From NCBI GenBank assembly GCA_025345505.1, contig JANVCC010000021.1, positions 28,220,970 through 28,284,969 of the forward strand: a stretch of DNA of 64,000 nt, in the 5' to 3' direction. Both the position numbers and the translations under genes were made by a program. Below the pieces are notes generated by a model. That model was not told the origin of the DNA, did no database searches, and saw only the letters and a program-made list of their open reading frames with translations. This document shows positions 11,758-24,312 of the stretch, one piece after another; the first letter of the stretch is position 1; every line of letters begins with the position of its first letter. The stretch is from Todiramphus chloris collaris (Eukaryota > Chordata > Aves > Coraciiformes > Alcedinidae).

Positions 11758-13044
11758 GGAAGAGGATAGTCTTACCAGGAATCGTTAGGTAGGGCTAGAA
11801 ATCTTGACCGTGTCTTTCATGTCCTTCAAAGCATTGCCATAGAGGAAGTCTCGTCTCAAAGCTAAGGAAAGTTGGTGGGTTAGAGGGCAGTTATCGTCCA
11901 GATTTACCCCACAACGGGAGGCACTTTGAGTGTTTCTGTGCACAGGAGGGGAGGAATGGGAGATCTCCAGAGGATAATCCAGACTGTATACTAATTTTCA
12001 AGTAATTTATTCTAAGACTGGGATTACTCTCTGGAGGGGCCTCTCTTGTTTCACTGACTGTTGAGAAAGTGTTAAATTAATTAGATGTGCCTAACTTAGT
12101 TGGGGAAACGTAGGCTTAAATGATGGGATTTCCCTTTTGTTGAAATGGTGCTATCTTTGCATTCTGTGTTGTTGGTGAACACCTCTCATGTCACATAGTA
12201 CCCAAAAGGGTCAAGCGTCTACCGATAACTCACCCTACTTGGATCTCCTAACAGAGCACATGCATGTCGTGAAGATGTTAGGCCAGGGATGTCCTGCTCT
12301 TCAGATCAGACCATGAATAGGGAGGAACCTGAATGTTCAAGGGACTATTGCTAGAATGGCCAGACACGTAGGACCAGGTTGCAGCCAGCCCAGCACTAAT
12401 ACTGGAGGTTGTTTTGGTGTGGAGTCCTACTGCAGACATGGGCTGATGCTGGTAATGTGTCTGCACTGGGAAATGGCAATGAAACACCTACATGGCTCCT
12501 GACAGGCACCCGCAGCATGTGATGGCAACAGAGATCTGATCCACTGTAACTGCTCGGTTGTGGTGAACTTGACATAGGTTTTGTGTATGTAGGGATTCTA
12601 TTGGGTCAAATTTGGTGATGGTTTTACAAGTCCCTCTCGTGACCTCTGCAGTGCCTGATGTCTCCATGTTGAAAGCCTTCTGGAGCTCTTAGCTCTCCTC
12701 AGTTCACCTTGCTGCTGATGGTAGTTTTTTTGGTTCTGAGTGTTTTTACTCGAGGGGAAATTAATGATTCTCACCAAAATTCTCCTTAGGTTTCTAAATG
12801 AAAGGATATGAGTGTGAGAAGAGGCATTGGGATATTCCCACTCCGTGCTGCTTTTGCCACGGAATTTCTGTTGGCTCTCAGCAGCAGCACTTACCTCTGC
12901 TGTTCACTACAGCTGGAGATAAGAAGGTAAATATTACAATAAGGATGAATGCCAGTATGTTACACATTCATTTTTTAAAGGTGTCTGCAGTGTTACTATA
13001 GATTATTTAAGCAAGATTTTCTTGCTATAGATTATTTAAGCAAG
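11758..13044. other. Unique DNA with a small tandem duplication
   Basis: No gene seen. A 20-base unit CTATAGATTATTTAAGCAAG is duplicated at 12996-13015 and 13025-13044 (period 29), a recent local duplication. Confidence 0.5.
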
Positions 13045-13187
13045 GTTTTGGTTTTTTTTTTTTTTCTCTGGGGGGTGGAAACAGCATAGCAAAATTTTAA
13101 ATTGGGGTTGGTTTGGGGTTTTTTTTACTTTTTTTGTTTTGTTGTTTTTTGTTTTTTTTTGGTTTTGTTTTTTTTTTTTTTTTTGTA
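13045..13187. repeat. T/G-rich low-complexity tract
   Basis: Long T runs are broken by G or GG (TTTTG-type units), densest at 13110-13185. It is low-complexity sequence with no coding content. Confidence 0.85.
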
Positions 13188-16100
13188 GCTAATCATCTTT
13201 TTGTATTTCAGGGCTGGAATGTAATCATAAAAGTTAACACGGCTCTTCAGATTGTTCTTCTTTCTGTAAGCATGGCTTCATAATGGAGATTTAGTGGGCT
13301 GTAAACAGGATGTCGTATGGTGCTCTCTGTCAAAAATTAATGATGGCAATGAAGATTAAATTATTCTTCCGTGAAAATACAGCACATACGCAGGGAGATG
13401 TTTGCAAGCAGGCTTAAAATAGGCTATTCCCTGAGGACAGCCTGGGGAGTTTACTGGCCGCCCCCTGATCCTGGTGAGAGTCTGGGTCTGCCACAAAGGG
13501 GAGCTGCGTTTAGTTCCTGCAAAACCCTGGGACACAAAGGGAGGCTTTTGTTTCTCTTCCTTCCAGGTGGAATCTATAGGCTGTGTTGCCTGGATAATCT
13601 GGTATTCAGCTACCTGTGGTGTACTCCCATTGCTCCAATTTGCACCGCTGGCTTCCTTTCACTGCCCTTCGTTGTCAGAGCTCAGAGCCTTCCAGCCTGT
13701 GGGGATTCATTGTGAATTTGACTGTGCATGTCAGAGGGAGGTGGAGGGAGATGGAGAAGGGATTTTCCACAGATGGAAACCGAAAACCTGCAGCGTATCT
13801 ATATGGAAAAGGCTTCCACTGCATCATCTGCTTCTGATTTTTTTTTTTCCCCTAGATGCAGCACGAACATGTCAGTGGAAGAAAAAAATATTATGTTTTC
13901 TGAGACAGGTTAGTCCTGATACTGGCTAGTATGGATTGCTTGGTGTGCCAAGCAAAGCTGTTTGATGTGAGGCATGGTTTTCTGTAATGCAGCTCTCAGG
14001 AAGACTGTGTGGCTGCTTTCTATTTCATTTTTTGGCAGTAGGTGGCTGTCTGCCTCTGCAGAGGCTCAGCCCAGGCCAGAGTATTCCCTAAGCCGCCTGC
14101 TTCAACATTCCCCAAACCTGTTTTCCATATTACCACTCAGTAAAGATGTAAATATTAAGCAGAAGATTTCATGCCTTCCACAAGGGCACAGCTTTCTCAG
14201 GGAATTCATTCCTGGCATGGAGGAGAAAATTAGGAAACTACATCTTGAAGGGAAGACGTCATCATGACCTTTTATTCCCTCATGGAAGAACTACTACCAA
14301 TATTCCAGCTCAATGATCTTTGTCTTCTCACAGCTTCAGTGAGTTATTGGTTAGGATCCCAAAAAGCATAAGGTTTAGGGATTTTTACATTTTTAAAAAC
14401 TTTCCTTTTTCTTCATCTTGTGAGCTGCCTTGATTTTTTTTTTTTGATTTTTTTTTCCCTTTTTTATTCCCCACACTATAATCTGTGCATCTTCTCATGT
14501 GAACCCCCTTGTGGGTAGATCTTTGTAGCTGTATAATCCTTTGAGCTGTCTAGACCTGGAAAAACACATCTATCTCCCTTGTTTTTGAAGCCTGTTGTCT
14601 AGGAAGACAATATGTTTTCGTATGCTTAGAATGTACGAGCTAATAGAAGCAAAAGGGGAAAAAGAGTTAACTACAGTACCGACTCCATCCCCTCGCAGGG
14701 GAACACAGTCTTTTGCGGCAGAAAGAGGCTCATTTCAAGCAGGTACTGAGCTGGACCTTTGGCACATGCAGATGTATAAGCTGAATCAGATTTGACATTT
14801 CAACTCTCCTTTGAAGCTCTGTCATGATAGTGAAGCTAAAAAGTATCTGATATGTAAAAAAAATGACTGTTCTTGTCTCTTTGCAAAGATCTCTGCTATT
14901 TCAATTACTTGAGTATTTCATGGGGAAAATTACTATCCTGATAGAGTTAGTCTTTCAGTGAGCAGTGAATATTGTTGTTGCTCAGGAATTAGCTGAATAA
15001 CATAAATTACACTGGTGAAGTCAACCCAACCAGTGTGCAAGCATGTGTTGCTGCTTTGACCCATCAGTTGGATATTACCAGCACTGGTTTCTGCTTTGGG
15101 GCAGAGATAACTTGTCAGTTTTGCCTTTCAGATATGCACTCTATACATGGGTAGATGTATGGCATTTTTGATATTCCTGTTCTTTGATATGGAGAATGGT
15201 GTCTTTGATGAGAATTTTTTTTTCTTGGAAAAGAAGACTTTTATGTCTCTTCCAGTTGTACGGGGGGGAACTAGTAACTGGGAAGCAGCCACCTAGCATG
15301 GACTGCCTAGAAGACAGAGCGGGGACAAAATAACCCCCTGTGCCTCTCTGAGCATTGCACAGTACTCTGCATGCTCCTGTGCTATGTGATGGGCAGCTGC
15401 CTGCACTGATTTTCATCCCCCGACGCATCACCCACACACTTCCACATTTTCCTTTTCTGGCCACTGTATCGAGATCTCTGCCATGGCTCCAAAGTATGCA
15501 TCTTACTTCTCTGGATTCAGCACAGCAGGTCTGGTTAAGTCCTGTAAGATGGCTACACAGCCATTTCTGTCTCTATGAATGCAGGTAAGGTCTAAAACAC
15601 CTTGACAACGAAGTCCTCTCAGCCCTGGCACAGTTCAGGGTTTTGCCACCTGCTCTGTATATCCAAGCAATTTGCAGCTGCTGTTGCAGCCCAAGGATGA
15701 GTACCTGTGGGCCTGGGACAGAGACCAGACTTGTGGGCAGCCTGTGAAGACAGGATGGCAACGTGCTGCACATGGCACAGTGAGGTGGAGAAGTCTGCCA
15801 TGGGTTTCTGCATGGCTGCCTCCGAATGCTGCTCCGATCTGGTGTGGGAAAGGAAAAGAGATGATCAAAGCTGTCATTTCTGGATCACACATACTACCCA
15901 GGCCCTCTGTTTCCAGCTGTGGTATATCTTAATAAAAAAACCCCAACAAACCAACCAACTTATGTAGAGATGCCTGTGAGGCTATGGGAGGTCCTTTTGA
16001 TTTAAATCCTACCCAATGGTAAGTGCCTGTCCAGGCATCCCTTTAACACAGCTGCCTACTTCTGAGTCGGATGGGATGTTTGAGTAATGTGTTGGCACTT

Positions 16101-19100
16101 TTTGTAACGTCTGTCACTCACATTACGTGCAGGTAGGGACAGCAATAGACAGAGAGCACTGTTACATTTTCAGATAACTCATCTGTATTTCTTCGCCTAT
16201 CTGCTGAACTGACTTGGTTTGGGGATTCTTGCCACCAAAACCCCAAGAACGGTCTTTAGGCCTCAAAGTACAAGCCCAGATGATGTTTTATAATACATCC
16301 TCATTTTTCTCTACCTACAAACTGTTCAAGAAGCACAGTTTAAGGGGTAGTATAGCTACTGCTCACACTGGCCTCAGGACGTGGATCTTTACATTATCTC
16401 CTGGATTTTACAGATCATCAATGGAGAAGTCAGTTCCAAAATATGATAAATTAAAATATTGGTTTATTTAATAAATCATTTTCTGGCATAAGTCAATTAA
16501 GTATCCATGTCTAGACATGTAATGAAATCCTTCCAGAATTTGGCCAAGGAAAGTATTGGCCATACTGAAAGGCAAAGACTTTGCAGCTCCCCTGAATCTA
16601 CAAACACAGAGTTGTGGACTCCTTAACAGAACAAGCAAAGGTATTGTTTTCAAATAAGCTATGTTCTTCTTTTAATTTCTTGGACATATCTGTAGTGAAA
16701 TAGAATCCTAACTACTGCTCCAGACCTGACCTATCCCAAAGAGAGAGTAGCAGAAAATACAAAATTAGTTGCTAGTAATATAACAACTGTGATTGCAACA
16801 GAAACAGCTCTGAAGAGACCGCTGTCCTTCACCTTCGATGTGGTAAAGCAGAGGTGAAAACAATCAAGAATGAGTGGTCATCATTAACTTTCTGTTTAAA
16901 AAAGAAAAAAGACAAAAAAACAGCTCTGTAATGGTAGCAATGCACATAAATACGGAATTGGGATGTCTTGCTTTAGAGATGACAACAAGAATGAGTCTTG
17001 AAATTATCAGGGGTTTTAAGTGTATTTCAAGATTTTTTCAGATATTATCCTGTGAATTTCAAATAAACCAGAAAAATTATGGATGGTTCTCTGAATAAGG
17101 CATCCAACTTTTTTCTTCTATTCATCACTAATATTTGATTTTTCTAGCCATGTGAGGAAACTAGTCAATGTCAGAGGCTGTCTCAAGCCAAGAATAAAGT
17201 TGAGAGATGTTCCCTTTTTCCACTGACTTATCTCAGAGGAAAATACCCTGAATAATTTCTCAAGCTTCTAATACATTGACCTCCAAAGTCACACACAGTG
17301 TAAAACATCTTGTTGCTGCTCTGTATTTTCTGAGATTCTTTTATCAAGTTCTTAATTGAATAAAAGCCAAAATATCTTTTGCCTTAATCCAATCTCTTTA
17401 CCCAGTTCAGTGAAGGCATCTTTTTCTGGGTTTAGTAATGCAAATCTAGTCAATAAATTCAGCTCCATGTAGTCAGCTGCAGTATAGAAAGACTAATAGA
17501 GCTGGGACATCAGTTTTAATAACCTCTACTCTTTGTATCTGTGGTGGTCTTAAAGAAGTACAAAGGGAGATAAATATATCTCTTCTCATCAGTACAGACT
17601 ATATTTGGAAGATCTCATGTGATGTAAATTTCCATTGTGAAATCATTGCAGAAAAAAACCCCCACAACACAACCCGTCAAAAAACCTAACAATTTGTCAA
17701 TCCCTGAAGTGCTGGTGAAAAATCATGGTGTTCCACAGTGGTCCGCAGGTCATTGTGTCCTTCAGAAAACTACAGGTACATTTGTGCAGCATTTGCAAGT
17801 CTACTGTGAAACTAAATGAGGGTTTTCTTTCACATTTGAGTTGCTCTTGAACCTCAATGAACCTGATATAATAAGCAGGTCTACGTCTAGCGCAGCACAA
17901 GCTGTCAAACGAACAAGCACGGACGTGCTGTTGTAACGGAAAATGTGTAACAGAAAATGTCAAAGGGAAACGGACCATATGAATGGTCCCTCAGATGTAA
18001 CTGGCTAGTCTTGCTTGGTCCATTTCTCAGGGTTTACTGCAGAAATGAAAGTTGTGAGCATTTTTCTCAAATAAAGATTGATCATAAAAGGGACATCTCC
18101 ACGTGGTGGAGAGTCTAAAACCTCTTTATTTGGGAGCTGACAGGCAGCATGGCTGGTGTATCTGTGCCTTTGTTCTTTTAAATGCTGCAAAGTCATTCAC
18201 CCTCTCTTCCTCTGGAAAGACCTAGATAAAGTGTGATTGATTGCCTGCTTGGATCTACAGCAAATTAATTCAAAATGTTAATTTGGACCCATTCATTCTC
18301 AGGTAAGAAAGTACAATTTGAAAGGCTTTTTAGAAAGGCTCTTTCAGCTTCTGAAGTCATTATGAGCATTGAGGGACTTTATTAAACTTGAGGTTTTTCC
18401 CAAACTATTGCATTATCTCACCCTGTCAGGTCCATAGGATACATTATGGGTTCTGTGGCAAAGACAGTCATCTGAAACACATCTTCATACTTGTATAATG
18501 CCTGGTGTGGATGTGACACTGTAGGTCACCATAGACTTTATCCAAAGTCCACAGAGCTCCAGTTCAGTATTAATCCTGAATTTGATTTTTTTCGTGAAGT
18601 TTGACTGTGAGAAGAAGAGCAAAGCGACAAAAAATATCTTGGTGAGGAAACAAGCATCACTGTAACAGCTATACAGATGGCTCTGCTTTGTTTGGGAATC
18701 ACAAGTAAGACTCTTCTATTTATTACTAAGTCATTTATTACTATGTCATTGGCATACAGAAAATAAACGTAGACAAGCTGGTTCCATTATGTATTTCTTT
18801 GAGGGACCATAACATTTCACTTCATAGGTTAAGATTTCCATTCCTGAGCATTCAACAGTTCCTTCAGAAGGTGATTCTAAATGTAGTTCATATTCAGGAC
18901 TGCATTTATGTTCAGTGATTGGATTGAGTTCTGTAAATATTGTGCACAAACACAAAGGAGAACACTTCTAAACTGACTATACAAATGATCTCAGGATTAG
19001 TATGAAAGAGTTAAAATACTTTAAACATCTGAATTTGAACAAATTAATCCCACCCTTGTGGTGTTATTGCCAGTTATAATTGCATCCAGATTTGTATGGA

Positions 19101-19129
19101 CTGGGAAGCTCTTTATGGAGGAGGTCAGT
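13188..19129. other. Unique DNA, no confirmed gene
   Basis: Nearly 6 kb without a recognised repeat. Frames at 13371-13929 (plus, up to 151 codons), 15141-15464 (minus) and 15635-15967 (both strands) have no recognisable domain, and several overlap one another. An exon-like segment at 13856-13908 and a CpG cluster at 17884-17938 are noted separately. Confidence 0.45.
13856..13908 (+). other. Exon-like segment with strong splice signals (candidate)
   Basis: A 53-base segment is preceded by CTTCTGAT, a 12-base T run and CCCCTAG. That is a branch-point-like motif, a pyrimidine tract and an acceptor. It is followed by CAG|GTTAGT, a good donor. One frame is open across it (CSTNMSVEEKNIMFSET); the frame starting at its ATG hits a stop. 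I do not recognise the peptide. It could be a small exon of a flanking gene or a noncoding transcript, or chance. Confidence 0.22.
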
Positions 19130-19232
19130 ATTGTTATCCCTGTTTAAGCTGAGGAAACTGGGGTGTAGCAAAGGATCTGGCCCAGCATCACTCAGCCAGT
19201 GATGCAAGTGACAAGAATGGAGTCCAGATCCC
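19130..19232 (-). mobile_element. MIR-like SINE core, minus strand
   Basis: The plus strand reads TTGTTATCCCTGTTTAAG, GCTGAGGAAACTGGGG, ...CATCACTCAGCCAGTGATGCAAGTG... and ...GGAGTCCAGATC. This follows, in order, the antisense of the MIR core and tail (ATTATCCCCATTTTACAG, ATGAGGAAACTGAGG, ...TCACACAGCTAGTAAGTGGCAGAG..., GGATTCGAACCCAGG). The match is by memory of the consensus and is strongly diverged, as expected for an amniote-age SINE. An L2 tail is the alternative, because MIR and L2 share 3' sequence. Confidence 0.6.
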
Positions 19233-19271
19233 CTTTGTCCCAACTCAGTGAATTTTCCATAGGTCACTAAA

Positions 19272-19378
19272 CATCATTATCCTCATTTTATGAAGGGCAA
19301 AAACTGACCTTAAGCAGAAAGGCACAGGACCTGTGTCCTATCCTAGCTAGCATTCCAGACTTGGATCTCTTACCTGTG
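19272..19378 (-). mobile_element. Second, more decayed MIR/L2-like piece, minus strand
   Basis: The plus strand reads ATCATTATCCTCATTTTATG followed by AAGGGCAAAAACTGA. It again resembles the antisense start of a MIR or L2 tail, 40 bases after the first. The remainder (cctagctagcattccagacttgg) fits the later part of the core only loosely. It could be a tandem insertion or an internal duplication. Confidence 0.35.
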
Positions 19379-19472
19379 ACATCAATGCCCCAGCTCAAAG
19401 ACTCTGGGAACTCTTCTATTCCTTGTATTTCTGTGCCTCCTGATTTCTACATTGTCTGTTCTGACATTTGTG

Positions 19473-19481
19473 TAAATAAAT

Positions 19482-19513
<32 letters not shown>

Positions 19514-19537
19514 ACCCCCCTTTGTTTTTTTTTTTTT
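19473..19537. repeat. (AAAT)n, poly(A), C and T homopolymer block
   Basis: AAAT repeats at about 19474-19494 pass into a run of about 20 A, then six C, TTTG and a T run to 19537. It is simple sequence. An old retroposon tail is possible but no body is attached. Confidence 0.85.
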
Positions 19538-22500
19538 CTGAATTTCAACCAGACCATTATGCTGAGCTGAGCATTTCTGAATTGAAGCAAATCCAACTGC
19601 AGTGGCCTTGCCATAGGCACACCCTAATTAACAGCAAAAAAATTCCATATGTTCCACCCTTCACGCAGGCATGACTCTTCTGTGACCTAAATGCTCTGAT
19701 TTGTCTCATGTAGGAGAGTTTTCACACTGGGGGCAACTTTAACTTGTGTCATTGCCTACATCTGTTTACCTTTCAGGTGGTTTATCTTCTTTTTCCTTCA
19801 ATCCTCTGTGGCTACTTTCAAAGGCATTTGTTTGCTTCACCAGCTATTTTTAACCCCACAGCCTGTTTTCTCTTTCTTCATCTCACAGTAAAGTTGTAAT
19901 GCTGAATTTATGACATGGCAATTATTTTCATGGCAACAGACTGTGGCATAATAAAACAGGATTATGATGACTTCACCGAAGAATCAAGCAGAAGCGGCCA
20001 GGTTCTGGGTAGGGAAAGCTCTTTTTTAACAAAGTGATACACAGTAAATCCTTGAGAAACATTAAAATCCTGGAAACTCTTAGTTCTTATTTGTAGTTTA
20101 TTCTGATATATTCAGAATTCTTTTTTTTTTTTTTCTTTTTTTAATTGGGTAGGGATGAAATCTCCAAACAGCGAACTTTCAAAAGAGCTTTCTGTTGCTG
20201 CTGTTATAACTATTGATATTCTACTGTACATATGGGGCAAGAGGTGTACATGGTACTTTACAGATTAATAAAATGACAAATCTTTGCCTCTGGCTGCTCT
20301 GAACAATCTAAACAAAGGAGAAAGTGGAGCTTGGTTGGCTAGAAATAAACTCTCCTGTGGTAGTTCTGTACTTTGAACTTCTAAATGTGGGTAGTTAATG
20401 ATTTTTGCTATTTGCTCCGGATTTTAGCCAGTTTCTTAAAACACTCATGCTCCTTTTTAAGACTTGTCAAATTTCAGGCAACTCATGATGTGGATCCTTC
20501 TCTCACCAGAACTGATTATTTCATCTTTTCTGCATTTCTTCTCTGTGGAAGTCATCTCTAAGTAGTTACCGTGGCTTCATTGGGGCAATTGATGCACTCA
20601 GAAGGGTTGAGCCTGGTGTTCAACGGGAGCTAAGATGACAAGCACGGGCAGGAGCAAGCAGTGAAAAAGTGCAGGCTGTGAGGAACCAAAGCAGAGCTGG
20701 AGGAAAGTCATCAGGCTAAATGAAGGGAGTTTTGAAACATTGTCAGGCATTTTGGTTTATTAGAAACCTTTTTTTGACTGAAGCACTACATGCCTCACTC
20801 TAGTGTGGGACTAGGCTGGGGCAGGTGTGGTGGGAGCTGGGCAAAGCTCCTTCTACCCATTTTTTTTTCATGCAGGAATTGTAATTAGGGCAGCCTCTGA
20901 GATGCCCAGACTTGTGACAAGATGTGCTATGTGCAATATCGTAAAGAAATAACCAACGGGAAAGAATAAGGCCTGATAATGCTTTTTGAATATATGAACA
21001 TGCAGTGAACAAATCACACAAAAGTGAAGGATTCTAGCAACTGAAGCTCCAGTGCACAAATTCATCACTTCTATAGCCTTTGTATTCCTGGCTAATAATG
21101 TCTGTTCCTGTGTAGGAGAAAACTGCTATGATATCTCTACCTCCCTTTCCAGGTTCCCGTGATATCTGCATCTTATGTACCTGAGAATGGTGTGAGCGTG
21201 TGCTGACACAGCATCGTGCCTTTGTGAAGTCAGCTGGAAACGCTGTGGACATCCAAGGCAGACTGCTCTTTTTTCAATGGGGGCATTTTTTTCTGTAACA
21301 AAGCAGCTACCTTGGCTGTGAAGCCATCAGGGTTTAATGGGGTGTTTCATGGGACTGAAGCTGGCCCTCTGCAACAGAGATGAATTCCACTCTGATCCCA
21401 TTTTTGTTAAACCCTATGCAAAGATGGCATTCAACATTTCCCTCCTCCCAGCTCTGTACGACCTATCTTTATTTTTTGCTAACTCCCCAAAGCCCTAATT
21501 TGCAGTGCTAGTATGAAAAATCTGACAGGAACAGATGACAGCTCTGGCCAATCTCTCCCCTTAGATGTAAGTAAGACAGTTAATAACTGTTTTAGAAGAA
21601 TGAGGCAGAAAGCCTGTATATATCATCTCTCCATATTAATAGGCTACATATGTGGCCCATCCACTGCATCTGTCCGTGGAAAACCCAGGTTTCTGATGTT
21701 GCTATAAGTTGCTATTTTCACAGGGCAGCTGAAGAAGACGTCTGTGCCATCTTAGCCAGTTATGTCAATCAATCACCTGAAGCACAGCCACAACCCACAA
21801 TATTCATCCACCCCAGCTAACAGGAACTCACCTGCTACAACTGTCAGAATTTGGATTTTAGAAAGGGGGGTTCTTCAGATTGCAGATGATCCTATTTGGG
21901 AGTGGGAGGGGAACAATTTCTAATATTTAAAATAGTTATGAATGGATTTTTTTTCTTAAAACTTAAATTTGTGTTTCACAGACATATTCTAAGATGTTTT
22001 AATGTACTTCGTATTCAGTGACTAATCCTGAAAGACCTTTTTAAGACCATAGAGCTAAACAGAGTTTTGTGTTCTCCAGTCAAAGGAAAGGCAGATACTT
22101 GGGAATATAGACCTAGAGGCATTTGCCACCAGTCTTTCCATGGAAAAAAAATAAGGTAAAATGCCTGTTTCTCAGCCTCCCTTTAGGGTAATAACAGCAG
22201 TCAGAGGCAACCTGGACACAGCACAGAAGTTTAACATCGTCCTCTGAATTAATGCAGTGTCTGTGGGGTGGGACTATGTGCTGGTGCTATCTTCCCATCA
22301 AACTCCACTGTCTTCCTTCCTTCCAAGGATCTAGCAAGGAATGCCATGGAGTGAAACAAAAAGTGTTGCATTCAAGGAATACAAAGCCACACTGCAACTT
22401 AGATGTAGCTAGATATCCAAATTTATTCACTCACATTCCTCGAACAGAGCTCAAAATACTTCAGCAGTCCAGCTTGGTTCGGGGCTGCTGATACTGCAAA

Positions 22501-22609
22501 TCAACAGAGATCAGTGCGAAGGCTCGTGTCTGAGTGTGCCTGCTGTCTGTGGACCACATGAGCCACAGATGACAAGCTTGCTGCAAACCCACCAGGGGCT
22601 CAGATGCCA
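19538..22609. other. Unique DNA, no gene seen
   Basis: No recognisable gene or repeat apart from a T run at about 20121-20142. Short frames at 20800-21252 (minus) and 21513-21707 (plus) have no domain. Confidence 0.5.
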
Positions 22610-22900
22610 TGCCATGAGGCCCTGGCGTGCAAATCATCTGCTGGGACTCCGCTGGCACGGAGAGAGGAAGCGATGTGCAATCTGTTAATCCTGTCTAAAT
22701 ATCTGCGGCATCAACAACCGCTTTATAATGATTACAGTTATTTGATCCCCCAATTTAATTGTGTTATAAGGATCTATTTATTATGCGGCTGCCTGTTTTC
22801 CCAGGGCTGTGCAACAAAAGCCTTGGCGTGGCCAGAGCCGTCGTGTTTGTCAGTAGTTTGTGAAGCTTGCCTACTGAGCCCTAATTTCAGTAGGGTGGGT
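22610..22900. promoter_or_regulatory. Conserved-noncoding-element-like block (candidate enhancer)
   Basis: Compositionally unlike its surroundings: no simple sequence, several CpGs, and a dense set of transcription-factor-like words. They include AACCGC (RUNX-like, 22716-22721), TAATGATTA (paired homeodomain-like, 22726-22734), CAATTTAATTG (22751-22761) and a CTATTTATTATG stretch (about 22774-22785). The 138-codon plus frame crossing it (22604-23020) shows no domain. Conservation cannot be seen from one genome, so this is an inference from sequence texture. Confidence 0.35.
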
Positions 22901-23816
22901 GCGAGAGGATTGCCACCAGACAGTGTCTTTGTTAAGCAAGTAACAAACCATCAGCAGTGTGGGGGTGTCTGTGGCGAGCGTGCCAGTGATGATTTGAAAG
23001 AAAGGAACAAAGGGAGCTAGAAATGCACATCCTAATCCAAGGGAGCTGAGGAAATTGCTCGCATACCCATTTGCCAGTCACCATGAAGGCAGGAGCAGAA
23101 GGGAGACTTTCAATCCGGCTCGGCTGCCTCCTCCTGGGGCTGGAGACTTGTTGCCATGGATATCTGCTGATGGGAGGGCACCAGCAGTGCCTCAGCCAGT
23201 GGAACTGTCTGGGGTGAAGGATGAAGTGGAAGATGTCTGTGGGTGGGGTGGGCAGCAGCGGGGATATTTCCAGTGACTGTTATGGGACATGCCCCCCATG
23301 GTGGCACTGATGGGGTGACTCTCTGGGCACCAAGCATTAGGATGGTTATTAACCTCAGAAGGTTATTTCTGAGCCATACCTTTGACATTTCTGTGTGTGT
23401 CTGTGCATGCAAAATTTGGCTGGGTTATGTTTTGAAGCCTCTGGTTCTGATCTCCAGCTGTGAGGCAGATGCAGAGCTGGCATTGGCATTGCAGGGATGT
23501 GTGTCTGCATGTGTGTGTGTGTGTGTGTGCAGTGCCACGCTGAGGTTACGGTGTGTGGAGTTTATTTGTTGCTGTTGTTGCCTTTTTTCTCTCTTAAACA
23601 GAGAAACCAGTCCTACAACTTTATTTTTGAGACCCTGTCTGATGATTTCAACAGTGTGTTTGGGTAGGTACAAGTATTTCTTGTATGAATGAAAACTCTG
23701 TGATTGCCTGAACCTGTGTATTTGTTGCTCTGCTGCTCACGTGCTACGGTCCCAGTCCTCTCCTGTTGTACTGTTTCTCAGAAATGGTAAATGTGCATGA
23801 GAAGAATAAACTGCAG
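22901..23816. other. Unique DNA with a (GT)n microsatellite
   Basis: Contains a (GT)n run at 23511-23529. The 149-codon plus frame at 23243-23692 and the minus frames opposite it show no domain and run through the microsatellite. I take them as chance. Confidence 0.5.
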
Positions 23817-23949
23817 TGTCAAGGTTTAGGGCCAGGGCAGCCCCTTAGACCTATAACAGATGCTCTCTGTTAACCCCCTCCCTCCCCAAAGGGGAAGAGA
23901 AAGGGAATAAGGGAGAGAGACAGTGATTAGAAAAGGAAACTAGAACAGC

Positions 23950-23955
23950 TTTAAT
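23950..23955 (-). promoter_or_regulatory. LTR poly(A) signal ATTAAA, copy 2
   Basis: TTTAAT on the plus strand within ACAGCTTTAATG, the same position in the LTR as in copy 1. Confidence 0.6.
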
Positions 23956-24305
23956 GAAAATAATATTAAAATGGAACACATATAAATATGTACAAAACCA
24001 GTATCAAACCTAACCCCCCCCCCGGTGGTGATTACATCACTATCACCATCATCACTGATGCTGTGGAGCAAGCGCTGGGTGGCTCGCTCTCAGACTGGGC
24101 CCAGCTGCATACAGGATCTGTGCTTGGGAGCTGGATTCTGGTGCTGGATTCAGGAACACACCAATTGGGATCGAAGGAAGAATGGACAGAGTCTTTCTCA
24201 GATGTTCCAAGGAAGAAACTGGAAGAGGACCCGAGCCAAGCTGAGCAAAGCTGGCAAAGTGGCCAAGAGGTCAAAGAGAGGGACAAGACCTTCTCGATCC
24301 CTCAG

Positions 24306-24312
24306 CTTTATA
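24306..24312 (-). promoter_or_regulatory. LTR TATA box, copy 2
   Basis: TTGGTATAAAGCTGAGG on the minus strand, identical to the copy 1 box and its immediate context. Confidence 0.6.

Noticed and set aside
13371..13929. Overlapping plus-strand frames of 114 and 151 codons
   Set aside because: Two registers are open at once and neither has a domain. The stretch is simply stop-poor.
23243..23692. 149-codon plus-strand open frame
   Set aside because: It includes a (GT)n microsatellite read as CVCVCVC, with no domain and an opposing open frame.
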